The position numbers and the translations under genes were made by a program. Positions 26,441 through 36,000 of a DNA stretch of 64,000 nt are shown here, piece after piece; the first letter of the stretch is position 1, and each line of letters starts with the position of its first letter. The stretch spans positions 434,001 through 498,000 of the forward strand of contig CBDIHI010000011.1 in the NCBI GenBank assembly GCA_965279075.1, given 5' to 3'. The notes beneath the pieces were generated by a model. It did no database searches. It was not told the DNA's origin and saw nothing but the letters and a program-made list of their open reading frames with translations. The DNA is from SZAS-79 sp965279075 (GTDB lineage Bacteria > Pseudomonadota > Gammaproteobacteria > Burkholderiales > SG8-39).

Positions 26441-26920
26441 GAGCAGCAGTCGGGCACCTGTAGCTGCGTCAAGTGTATACGAACCCGAGAATTTGAAGTA
26501 ACCGGCTCCAACTTCGTAGATTTGCATATATCGTGCCGCACCTGCCCCAGAAAGGTTCGGAAATCCGCACAGCCCACGAGGTGCTGGACCACCCACCCAC
26601 ACTTTCGTCCTGAGCAGTTCGTCGCGCGGTGCCGAGGTCATGAGGACGGTCCCGGGACATGCGTTGGGCCTGCTTTGGGTCGTAAGCAGACGGATCGGCA
26701 TACAGAACCAATCACCAGACTATGAGAGGAGAGGCGGGCTACGCACCCGCGATCATCGCTGCCGAGGCTGGGCGACCCGCCGCAGCGCGCGTTCGTTCAT
26801 CGGGTACTTCGACTTCTTGCGCTTGCGCACTGCCAGTTTGGCATCGCTGCTGTCGCGCTCATGGATACGGCCGTGAAAAGGCGCACCAAAATGCGCCATT
26901 AACTTTTCGTTACCTATTAA
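26441..26920. other. Unexplained intergenic stretch at the right end of the cobalamin element
   Basis: About 480 bp between the riboswitch and the att-like repeat without a convincing gene. Two overlapping minus-strand frames of 80-91 codons (ends near 26426-26711) are open but match nothing recognised. The last 40 bp before the repeat are A+T rich. This is where a dusA-associated integrase might be expected; none is recognisable even as a fragment. Confidence 0.5.
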
Positions 26921-26971
26921 ATCGGTCCAGTCCATCATGGGGGCTGCGCAGAGGCGGTGCGCCGGGGTCAT
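26921..26971 (-). pseudogene. Stranded 5' end of the original dusA
   Basis: Starting at ATG 26971, the minus strand encodes MTPAHRLCAAPMMDWTD, the first 17 residues of a DusA protein, then leaves homology (LIGNEKLMAHF...) at the end of the 26-bp repeat and stops after 72 codons. It begins 4 bp after the panE-like stop, suggesting an original panE-dusA arrangement. The body of dusA is now 13.6 kb away at 12318-13301. Confidence 0.82.
26925..26950 (+). repeat. Proposed attachment site, panE-proximal copy
   Basis: Second copy of the 26-bp repeat (GTCCAGTCCATCAT, then G, then GGGGCTGCGCA), in direct orientation with 13261-13286 and differing at one base. It lies across codons 6-15 of the stranded dusA start, exactly the equivalent place. 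The two copies delimit the 13.7-kb cobalamin block. Confidence 0.75.
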
Positions 26972-26975
26972 CGGT

Positions 26976-27960
26976 TCAGGGATACTGCCCGCTCGTGCCC
27001 GCGCGCAACCGGATCAACCCCAGCAGGCTCTGCGTGAACGGCGCCGACACGCCCGCCTGCCTTGCGATGTCGAGCGTGCCCATCAAGAGGCCATCGATCT
27101 CCAGCGACTTGGCGGCCTCCATGTCCTGAAGCATCGAGGTCTTGAACGCGCCCAGCGCGCGGGCCATGTCGAATGCGCGCTTCGGGGTCGATGTCGGCGT
27201 CCACGCCGACCGCGCGGCCGATGGCGAGCACTTCCTGCATCACCGAAACCATGTAGCCCTTCACCAGCGGGTCCGAAATCATGCGGTCCGCGGTGGCGAG
27301 CGTCAGCGCGGACACGGGGTTGAAGCTCACGTTGCCGAGCAGCTTGACCCAGAAGTCCTTCTCGATGAAGCCGCTGGTGATGGTGTCGAAACCGGCGGAC
27401 GAAAAGGCCTCCACGATCTTCGCCGTGCGCGCGGTGTTCTTCCCGCCGGGCTCGCCAAGAATCAATTTTTTCCCCATGTTGTGGCTGACGAGGCCGGGCT
27501 CGGGCACCGACGCCGCGCAGTGGATGACGCAGCCCACCAGCCGCGAAGTCGGCATGGCGTCGGAGAGTTTGCCGCCCGGGTCGAGCGACTCCAGCCGCAG
27601 CTTGCCGCCACCGTAAGCGAGCTTGTCGAAGAACCACCACGGCACGCCGTTCATCGCGGTGACGACCGAAGTCTCGGGCCCCATCAGCGGTCCGATGGTG
27701 CGCGCGACCTCGGGCAGGCTCTGGCCCTTGACCGTGACGACGACGTAATCCTGCACGCCGAGCTTCGCCGGATCGCTGTCGGCCTTCGGGTGCGTGGTCA
27801 GGATCTCGCCGGTGGCGTTGGTCCGGATGCGCAGGCCCTTCGACCGGATGGCCTCCAGGTTGGCGCCGCGCGCGACCATCGAGACTTCGTGCCCGGCCTT
27901 TTCGAGCCAGGCGGCCATGACGCCGCCGATCGCGCCCGCGCCGAAGATGCAGATTTTCAT
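26976..27960 (-). pseudogene. panE: 2-dehydropantoate 2-reductase family gene with a frameshift near its 3' end
   Basis: Ketopantoate-reductase-family protein. It begins MKICIFGAGAIGGVMAAWLE (ATG 27960) with the NADP-binding GxGAIG motif. Homology continues to DADIDPEAR, after which the frame goes wrong. The expected continuation, MARALGAFKTSMLQDMEAAK to LRAGTSGQYP, is intact in the next frame and stops at 26976. One extra base at about 27175-27182 (minus strand ATTCGACATG where ATCGACATG is expected) explains it. Either a recent pseudogene or a sequence error. The family also includes reductases not involved in pantothenate, so the symbol is tentative. Confidence 0.75.
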
Positions 27961-28057
27961 TGGGAACCAATGCACTGGATGGAGGTGCGGTATTCTACGG
28001 CGTCAGGAAACGGCGGTGCGCGGCGACTAACGCGCACAGCCCTCAAGGAGCCCTCCA

Positions 28058-28726
28058 ATGTTCGGATTCGCGAAAAAACTCAAGGCATTGCTCCCCGCCG
28101 ACAGCACGCTGCCCGGCCGCAAGGACGGGATGCGCGTGGCGGCAAAGCACCTCGTCAAGGGCACTCCGATGACGCCCCCGTTCCCGGAGGGCCTCGAGGT
28201 GGTGCAGTTCGGCATGGGCTGCTTCTGGGGGGCGGAGCGCGTCTTCTGGCAGACGCCGGGCGTCTGGACCACCGCCGTGGGCTATGCGGGCGGCGCAACG
28301 CCCAACCCGACGTACGAGGAAACGTGCTCCGGGCTCACCAACCACACCGAGGCGGTGCTGGTGGTCTATGACCCGAAGATCGTCTCGACGGAAGAACTCT
28401 TCAAGGTGTTCTGGGAAAGCCACGACCCGACCCAGGAGATGCGCCAGGGGAACGACCAGGGGTCCCAGTATCGCACCGCGCTCTATCCGTCGACCGACGG
28501 TCAGATGGCGGCGGCACTCGCCACGCGTGATGCGTTCCAGGCGGCACTCGATGCCCGGCACTTCGGCAAGATCACCACCGAGATCAAGCCGGCCGGCGAG
28601 TTCTACTACGCCGAGGACTACCACCAGCAGTACCTGGCGAAGAACCCGGGTGGGTATTGCGGGTTGGGCGGTACCGGCGTGTCCTGCCCCGTGGGAGTAA
28701 ATGCGGGAGTGCTGGCGAAGGCGTGA
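28058..28726 (+). CDS. msrA: Peptide-methionine (S)-S-oxide reductase
   Basis: A 222-residue repair enzyme reducing methionine-S-sulfoxide in proteins. The catalytic cysteine is C55 in FGMGCFWGAER; GYAGG, YEETCSGLTNHTEAV and YHQQYLAKNPGGYCG are family marks. ATG 28058 follows AAGGAG at 28045-28050. The first 45 residues form an extension found in longer MsrA proteins. The stop overlaps the hslR GTG start (GTGA). Confidence 0.95.
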   Translation: MFGFAKKLKALLPADSTLPGRKDGMRVAAKHLVKGTPMTPPFPEGLEVVQFGMGCFWGAERVFWQTPGVWTTAVGYAGGATPNPTYEETCSGLTNHTEAVLVVYDPKIVSTEELFKVFWESHDPTQEMRQGNDQGSQYRTALYPSTDGQMAAALATRDAFQAALDARHFGKITTEIKPAGEFYYAEDYHQQYLAKNPGGYCGLGGTGVSCPVGVNAGVLAKA

Positions 28727-29097
28727 GCGTCCGGATCGACAAGTGGCTCTGGGCCGCGCGGTTCTACAAGACCCGCAGCCTCGCGCAGGCGGCGGTGGAG
28801 GGCGGCAAGGTCAGCCTGAACGGCGAGCGCACCAAGCCCTCGAAGGAGGTCCGGCCCGGCGACCGGCTGGACGTGGGTTCAGGCGAATTGATCCGTGAAA
28901 TCAGCGTGCTCGCCGTGTCGGACAAGCGCGGCTCGGCCGCCGTGGCCGCGAAGCTGTATGCGGAAAGCGAGGCCAGCATCGCGAAACGGCTCGCTACGGC
29001 CGAAAACCGGCGCCTTGTGACCGAACCTGCGCTGGACCTGCACGGCCGCCCGACCAAGCGTGACAGGAGGTCGCTCGCCAAGCTCCGCGGTTATTGA
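28723..29097 (+). CDS. hslR: Heat-shock protein 15-like S4 RNA-binding protein
   Basis: A 124-residue S4-domain protein. It begins VRIDKWLWAARFYKTRSLAQ, the Hsp15 signature, continues with GGKVSLNGERTKPSKEVRPGD and has a basic C-terminal tail (RPTKRDRRSLAKL). Hsp15 rescues stalled 50S subunits carrying nascent chains. The GTG start at 28723 is coupled to msrA by a 4-bp overlap. Confidence 0.9.
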   Translation: MSVRIDKWLWAARFYKTRSLAQAAVEGGKVSLNGERTKPSKEVRPGDRLDVGSGELIREISVLAVSDKRGSAAVAAKLYAESEASIAKRLATAENRRLVTEPALDLHGRPTKRDRRSLAKLRGY

Positions 29098-29163
29098 AGA
29101 AAGTCCTGTCTGTTCAGGGGCCTGCGCTGATACAATGCGCCCCCTTTCAGCTGGATTTCCGCG

Positions 29164-31007
29164 ATGCAACGCGCCCTAAGAAACATAGCCATCATTGCCC
29201 ACGTCGACCACGGCAAGACCACCCTCGTCGACAAGCTCCTGCAGCAGGCCGGGACTTTCCAGGCCCATGAGCGGATCACCGAACGGGTGATGGACTCGAA
29301 CGACATCGAGAAAGAGCCGCGGCATCACGATCCTGGCCAAGAACACGGCGGTCGATTTCGACGGGGTGCACATCAACATCGTCGACACCCCGGGCCACGC
29401 CGACTTCGGCGGCGAGGTCGAGCGGACCCTCTCGATGGTGGACGGCGTGGTGCTGCTGGTGGACGCGGTCGAAGGCCCGATGCCGCAGACGCGGTTCGTC
29501 ACCCGCAAGGCGCTGGCCCTCGGCCTGAAGCCGATCGTGCTGGTCAACAAGGTCGACCGCGACGGCGCCCGCGCCCAGTGGGTGGTGAACCAGACGTTCG
29601 ACCTCTTCGACCGCCTCGGCGCGGACGAGTCGCAGCTCGACTTCCCGGTCGTTTACGCCTCGGCGCTGCAGGGCTGGGCGAGCCTGGACCCGGCCTCGGC
29701 CAATTCGGGTGGCCCCCGCGGCACCGACATGCGCCCGCTGTTCGAGACCATCCTCAAGAGCGTTCCCGTGCCGGTCGGCGACCCGACGTTGCCGCTGCAA
29801 ATGGCCGTGGCCGCGCTGGACTATTCGAGCTACGTGGGGCGGCTGGTCATCGGGCGCCTGCGCCGCGGCGTGATCCGCCCGGGCATGGACGTCGCGGTCA
29901 TGGAGCCGAACGGCACGACCGCGGTTTCCAGGATCACCGGCGTGTACGGCTTCCAGGGCCTGAACCGGGTCCCGATGGAGGAGGCCTACGCGGGCGAGAT
30001 CGTGCAGGTCACCGGCATCGACGAGGTGTCCATCGGCGCGACGCTGGCCGACAAGGAGCAGCCCGAGGCGCTGCCGGTCCACAAGATCGACGAGCCCACG
30101 CTGAACATGAACTTCCAGGTGAACACCTCGCCGCTGGTCGGCCGCGAAGGCAAGTTCGTCACCAGCCGCCAGCTGCGCGACCGCCTGCAGAAGGAACTGC
30201 TGACCAACGTCGCGCTGCGCGTGGAGGACACCGGCGAGACGGACGTGTTCCGCGTGTCGGGGCCGGGGCGAACTGCACCTGACCATCCTGATCGAGAACA
30301 TGCGCCGCGAGGGCTTCGAACTCGCGGTGTCGCGCCCTCAGGTGATCCTGAAGAACATCGACGGCGCGATCTGCGAGCCGTTCGAGATGCTCACGGTCGA
30401 CGTCGAGGAAGCCAACCAGGGCCCGGTGATCGCGGCGCTGAACGGCCGCCGCGGCGAGATGCTCGACATGTCGCAGGACGACCGCGGCCGCGTGCGCCTC
30501 GACTACCGGATCCCGGCGCGGGGCCTGATCGGTTTCCAGACCGAATTCATGACGATGACGCGCGGCACGGGCGTGCTGTCCCACGTGTTCGACGAGTACG
30601 CCCCGGTCAAGGGCGAGAGCGGCGAGCGCCGCGCCGGCGCGCTGATCTCCGGCGACGACGGTGCCGCGGTGGCCTATGCGCTCTGGAAGCTGCAGGAGCG
30701 CGGCCGCATGTTCGTGATCCCCGGCGATCCGGTCTACGAAGGCATGGTGGTCGGCATCCACACGCGCGACAACGACCTCATCATCAACCCGGTCAAGGAA
30801 AAGCACCTCACGAACGTGCGCGCCTCGGGCAAGGACGAGGCCATCGTGCTGACCCCGCCGATCAAGCTGACCCTCGAATCCGCGGTGGAGTTCATCGCCG
30901 ACGACGAGCTGGTCGAGGTCACGCCGAAGTCGATCCGGATCAGGAAGCGCCACCTGCAGGAGCACGAGCGCAGGAAGCAGTCGCGCACCGCGGTCGCCGC
31001 GGCTTAA
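29164..31007 (+). pseudogene. typA: Ribosome-associated GTPase TypA/BipA, two single-base frameshifts
   Basis: Translational GTPase needed for ribosome assembly and stress adaptation. G1 is AHVDHGKTTLVDK, followed by VDTPGHADFGGEVER, LVNKVDR and the C-terminal TypA domain to 31007. The reading frame breaks twice: after NDIEKE at 29317-29318 (GAGCCGCGG where GAGCGCGG is expected) and after FRVSG at about 30266 (GGGGCCGGGG where GGGGCGGGG is expected). Each is one extra C. With both removed, one normal-length protein (about 613 residues) results. Two identical-type errors in a generally conserved gene suggest sequencing errors rather than decay. Confidence 0.85.
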
Positions 31008-31026
31008 TTCGGAAGAATTTTTTAGA

Positions 31027-31078
31027 AACCCCGCTCCAGGAGCGGGTTCCAGGGAAATTTTGTACCGTTACCGGTACA
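31027..31078. terminator. Hairpins between typA and the convergent signalling operon
   Basis: Two hairpins lie between the converging stops: AACCCCGCTCC/AGGAGCGGGTT at 31027-31047 and TGTACC-6-GGTACA at about 31061-31078. The first is followed by a short T run (AAATTTTG). They may end transcription from both sides; strength is uncertain. Confidence 0.45.
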
Positions 31079-31079
31079 G

Positions 31080-32639
31080 TTACCCGGTCTTCAGGCCGGT
31101 CACGTTGATCGCGGGCACGGGTTTCTGCAGGCCCTTCAGCGTGAGCGTGCCGACTTCTTCGGTCGCGACGATGCCTTCCACGGCGCTCGCGGTGCGCGTG
31201 GACAGCAGGACCTGCCCGCCCTTCGCCTCGCCGCACAGCCGGGCGGCCAGGTTGGTCACGGTGCCGATCGCGCCGTAGTCCCAGCGGCCCTCGAAGCCGA
31301 TCGCGCCGATCGTGGCGTAACCCTGCGCAATGCCTATGCCGAGGGCGAGGTCCCAGCCCTGGCGCTTCCACCCGGCCACCAGCACGGCGACCCGCTCCCG
31401 CATTTCGATGGCCATGCGCACGGCGCGCTCCGCGTGGTCGGGGACTTCGACCGGGTCGTTGAAGAAGATCATCATCCCGTCGCCGGTGAAGCGTTCAAGC
31501 GTCCCCTCGTGCTTCATGATCAGTTCGCCCATCGCGGCGTGGTACTCGCGCAGCACGCCCATCAGTTCCTCGGGTTCGGCGGCCTCGGCAAACGCGGTGA
31601 ATCCGCGCAGGTCGAGGAATACCACCGTCACCTGCCGCCGATGGGTGCGCAACGGGTCTTCCGCCCCGCCGGCGACGATCAGCTCGGCCAGCTGCGGGGA
31701 GAAGAAGCGCTTGAGTTTGCCGAGCCGTTCCACCTGCGCCACCTGCTCCTCCACGCGCTTCTCGAGCGTGCGGCTCCAGTCGGCCAGCTCGGCCGCCTGG
31801 CGCTCCTCCTGGTCGCGCAGGCGCTTCTTTTCAAGGCAGGCCCCGACGCGGGCCCGCAGGATCACCGGATTGAAGGGCTTGGGCAGGTAGTCCTCGGCGC
31901 CCAGTTCGATGCAGCGCGCGACGCTCTCGGTGTCCTCCAGCGAGGAAATCATCAGCACCGGGATGTCCGCAAGGCGCGGGTTCTCCTTGAGTCGCCTGAG
32001 GACTTCGTAGCCGTTGATGTCCGGCATCATCACGTCGAGCAGCACCAGGTCGACGCTCGAGGCCTGCAGCGCAGCGAGCGCTTCGGTGCCGCCCGCCGCG
32101 CGCCGCACCTCGTAGCCTTCGCGCGCGAGGCGCCGCCCGAGCATCTCGCGGTTCTCCTCGTTGTCGTCCACCACGAGGATGACGCCGGTGCCCGCAGCGC
32201 CGCCGCGGGCGGTTCCGGAAACCACCTCCGGCAGGGGCATCGCGGCGCTGCGCTCGGCCACGCGCTCGGCCAGCCCGCTGGTGACGAGATCCGCCAGGTG
32301 TTCGGCGGCCGTGGCGATCCGATCGAGGTCGGCATGGACGTCATCGGTGTCGGGCACCCGGCGCTTGAGGTCCTCGCACGTCGTGCGGATGCGCTGGAGC
32401 GGGGCGCCCAGTTGCGCCGGCAGTGCGGCGATGTCCACGCCCGCTTCGCCTGCCGGCGCGAGGAATTCGTTGATGAGGCCGAGGAGCTGCTGTGCGTCGG
32501 CAAGAATGGACTTCAGCGCCGGCACGAGCTCGGGGCGGTCGGCGTCCTCCACCAGCATCTCGCCGTAGCCGATGATGTGGTTCAGCGGCGTCCTGAGCTC
32601 GTGGCGCAGGTGCGCCAGCGCCCCCCGGTCCATGCTCAC
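31080..32639 (-). CDS. Hybrid protein: HisKA-like domain, receiver, class III adenylate/guanylate cyclase
   Basis: A 519-residue cytoplasmic signalling protein. Residues 1-70 carry a histidine-kinase dimerisation box (H13 in LRHELRTPLNHIIGYGEM) but no ATPase domain follows. A receiver domain at about 175-295 has its phospho-acceptor in LVLLDVMMPDINGY. A coiled-coil linker (RQAAELADWSRTLEKRVEEQ) leads to a class III cyclase domain at about 335-515, with metal aspartates in VVFLDLRGFTAF and RFTGDGMMIFF. The GTG start at 32639 overlaps the response-regulator stop. It probably makes a cyclic nucleotide under control of the upstream kinase. Confidence 0.85.
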   Translation of the reverse strand: MSMDRGALAHLRHELRTPLNHIIGYGEMLVEDADRPELVPALKSILADAQQLLGLINEFLAPAGEAGVDIAALPAQLGAPLQRIRTTCEDLKRRVPDTDDVHADLDRIATAAEHLADLVTSGLAERVAERSAAMPLPEVVSGTARGGAAGTGVILVVDDNEENREMLGRRLAREGYEVRRAAGGTEALAALQASSVDLVLLDVMMPDINGYEVLRRLKENPRLADIPVLMISSLEDTESVARCIELGAEDYLPKPFNPVILRARVGACLEKKRLRDQEERQAAELADWSRTLEKRVEEQVAQVERLGKLKRFFSPQLAELIVAGGAEDPLRTHRRQVTVVFLDLRGFTAFAEAAEPEELMGVLREYHAAMGELIMKHEGTLERFTGDGMMIFFNDPVEVPDHAERAVRMAIEMRERVAVLVAGWKRQGWDLALGIGIAQGYATIGAIGFEGRWDYGAIGTVTNLAARLCGEAKGGQVLLSTRTASAVEGIVATEEVGTLTLKGLQKPVPAINVTGLKTG

Positions 32640-33013
32640 GGGGCGGGTTTCCGGGGGAGGAGGGCCTCCATCTTGCCGAGCAGGCGCTCCAGTTCGATCG
32701 GCTTGGTGTCGAAATCGTCCGCACCCGCGGCGATGGCCTTGTCGCGGTCGCCTGCCATGGCGTGCGCAGTCAGGGCGATCACCGGAATGGCGCGGGTCGC
32801 TTCGGCCGCCTTGACCCGGCGCGTGGCCTCCCAGCCGTCGAGTACCGGCAGGCTCATGTCCATCAGGATGAGGTCCGGGGATTCGGAAGTGGCCTTCGCC
32901 ACGCCCTCGGCACCATCCAGCGCGAACACGATCTCGTAGCCGCGCCGGATCAGCCGGCGCGAGAGCATGTCGCGGTTCATCTCGTTGTCTTCCACCAGAA
33001 GTATCTTTGCCAT
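32636..33013 (-). CDS. Single-domain response regulator
   Basis: A 125-residue CheY-like receiver without an output domain. The acidic pair is in LLVEDNEMNRDML, the phospho-acceptor is D52 (LILMDMSLPVLDGW), and the conserved threonine and lysine lie in ALTAHAM and DTKPIELERLL. It starts directly after the stop of the giant kinase and its stop overlaps the cyclase GTG start. It likely shuttles phosphate between the kinase and the cyclase hybrid or another target. Confidence 0.92.
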   Translation of the reverse strand: MAKILLVEDNEMNRDMLSRRLIRRGYEIVFALDGAEGVAKATSESPDLILMDMSLPVLDGWEATRRVKAAEATRAIPVIALTAHAMAGDRDKAIAAGADDFDTKPIELERLLGKMEALLPRKPAP

Positions 33014-36000
33014 CTAATGCGGGTCCTTTTTGCGTGCCAGTGCGGCCGTAACCAGTGTGCCGACCTCGCGCAACAGGTCGTCGCGCGAGGACGCGCCTTT
33101 CTGAAGGATCTTTTCCACCGAGCCGTTGAGGCGACCACGGTCGTCGCCCGTCAGTTCTTTTGCGGTGATGACGAGGACGGGGATCGCGCGCCAGGCCTCG
33201 TTGCGGCGCAGGGCCTCGACGAACTCGAACCCGTCCATCTCCGGCATCATCAGGTCGAGCAGGATCAGGCCGGGCACGGATTCGCCCAGCCGCAGCAGGG
33301 CATCGCGGCCGTTGATCGCCTCGGTCACGCGGTACCCGTCCCTCTCCAGCATCTTGCGCAAGAGGTCCCTTTGCACCTCGTCGTCGTCCACGACCAGCAC
33401 CGGCAGGTCGCGGCGGTACTTCTTCAGCGCGGCGAGCAACCTTTCCCGGTCGACGGGCTTGGTGAGGTAGTCGTCCGCGCCCATGGCGTAGCCGAGGTTC
33501 CTGTCGTCGACGATCGTCAGCATCACCACGGGGATCTCGGCGGTGCCCGGGTCGGCCTTGAGCGCCGAGAGCACCGCCCAGCCGTCCATGCCCGGCATCA
33601 TGACGTCGAGCGTGATTGCATCGGGCTTCGTCTCCCGCGCGGCCTTCAGCCCCTCCGCGCCGCCCTTGGCCGTGGCGACGCTGAAGCCCTCCTTGGCGAG
33701 GACACGCTGCACGAGGTCGCGCGCCGCCGCATCGTCGTCGATCACGAGCACCGTGTTGCCGCCCGTTCCCGCGCCCGTTTCCCCGGGGGCTTCCCCCACC
33801 GTCGCAGGCAGGCGCATGGTGAAGGTACTGCCCTGGCCGTGGACGCTCGTGACGGTGATCTCACCGCCCATCATGCGCGCAAGGCGCCGGCTGAGCGCGA
33901 GGCCGAGGCCCGTGCCGCCGTACTTGCGCGTGACGGATGCGTCGGCCTGCGAGAACTCCTCGAACAGGCGGCCGATCTGCTCCGCGGTCATGCCTATTCC
34001 GGTGTCGCTCACGGAGAAGGTGATCCATTCGCCGGTGGCGTCCTTGTCCCGTGCCACCGTCAGGCCGACCGTGCCATGGTCGGTGAACTTGGCCGAGTTG
34101 CTGAGCAGGTTGAAGAGGGCCTGGCGCGTCTTGGTGAGGTCGGCGCGCATCGTGCCGAGGGTTTTGTCCCACACCTTGTCGAAGGCGTTCACGTTCTTGT
34201 CCATGAGCGGCTCGATCACTGCGGCGATGTCGTCGAGCATTGCCGCCAGGTCGAACTCCTCGAGGTACAGCTCCATCTTGCCGGACTCGATCTTGGAGAG
34301 GTCGAGTACGCCATTGATGAGCTCAAGGAGGTGCTTGCCGGCCGAGTTGATCTTCTTCAGGTCCGGGATGAAGGCGTCGGTGCCGATGTCCTCGGCCTCC
34401 TCCTGCAACATCTCGCTGTAGCCGATGATGGCGTTGAGCGGCGTGCGCAGTTCGTGCGACATGTTGGCGAGGAATTCGGACTTGTGCCTGCCGGCGAGCT
34501 CGAGTTGCCGGTTCTTCTGCTGGATCTCGTTGAACAGGCGTGCGTTCTGGATCGCGATCACCGCCTGGTCGGAGAAGGTTTTCAGCAGCGCCAGCTCCTT
34601 CTCGCTGAACGCCTGCAGCGTGGATCGCCCGACCATGATCGAGCCGATTGCCCGGCCATCCCATACCATGGGGGCGATTGCGAGCGAGTAATTCTCGCCG
34701 AACTGCTTTGCGATTCTCCGCAGCCCGTCGGGAACGTCCGGGTCGTCCTGCACGTTGCCATAGGTCACCAGCCTGCGCTCGCGGATCGCCCGCTCGGTCG
34801 CGGTTCCGGCCAGCGGGACCGGGAAGATGGCGCGCACCCGCTCGACACTTACCGGATCCGTGCCGCGTATTGCGCCGATGCTGAGCGTCTCGTCTTCTCC
34901 GACCAGGAACAGCTGCAACTGGTTTCCGCTGAACAGCCGCTCGCAGCTCGCGAGAATCTTGTCGAACACCGGCGTGGCATCGGATACGGAGTTGCTGATG
35001 ACCTGAAGGATCTCGGCCGTCGCCGTCTGCCGCTCCAGTGCCTCCCGGGTTTCGTTGAACAGGCGGACGTTTTCAATTGCGATCACGGCCTGGTCGGCAA
35101 AGGTCTTGAGCAGGCTGATCTCGTGTTCGCTGAAATTGCCCACGGCCTCGCGGGTCACCACCAGCGTGCCAACGCCCTGCTGCTTGGACAACAGCGGGAC
35201 GGCTACGTAGCCGCGCGTGCCGCGGGCACGCTGACCCGCGCGTATGACCTCGGACAAGTTCGGATCCGTTTCAGAATCGGTAACGACCATAGGCTCGCCC
35301 TCGGAGAGGATTCGCTCGACCGGGGTCCCCGCGATCGTCATCGGATAGATGCGCTTGAGCGCAGAGACGCCGGCTTCGTCGGTGGCGTTGTAGGCAACCA
35401 GGTGCAATTCGCCGCCGACGCGCTGGGTCAGGTGGCCATTTTTGCCGCGTACGAGCCGCAATGCGCTGGCGACGATCGCGTCGAACACTGGCTGGACGTC
35501 GGAAGGCGAACCGGCAATGACTTTGAGAATGTCGGCCGTCGCGGTCTGCCGCTCCAGCGCCTCCTTGGTCTCGTTGAACAGGCGCACGTTCTCGATCGCG
35601 ATCACGGCCTGGCCGGCGAACGTCTGCAGCAGCGCGATCTGCTTGTCCGGGAACGGGCCTTCCGCCCTGGCCACGACGATGGCGCCAATGGCACGGCCGT
35701 CGCGAAGCATCGGGACGACCAGCAGCGTCTGGTAACCGGTGGTGATCGCCATGTCCCGCGACGAGGCGGGGGCGTGGGGGTCGGTCTGCAGGTTCTGCTG
35801 GTGGATGATCCGGCCCTCCCTGATCGCATGCGCCGTGAGGTGGTCGGTTTCCGGGTGCATCGGGAAGAGCTGCTGGGCCGCGGCCCATCCCTCATCTGTC
35901 CACTTGTGCCTGGCGACGAGGTGGATCAGCCCGCCGTCGAGCCGCAAGGCTGCGCCATAGACGCCGTCGCACAGGCGCACCGCGCTCTCCACTATTGCCT

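Noticed and set aside
26722..27129. Plus-strand frame at the element edge considered as an integrase remnant
   Set aside because: No recombinase motif or tyrosine-recombinase pattern is visible and it runs antisense through panE.
29164..31007. Programmed ribosomal frameshifting in typA
   Set aside because: Neither break has a slippery heptamer or downstream pseudoknot pattern, TypA is not known to use frameshifting, and both are simple extra Cs.
30300..31007. Separate gene for the C-terminal TypA region
   Set aside because: It is the third frame segment of typA beginning at an internal methionine, not an independent gene.
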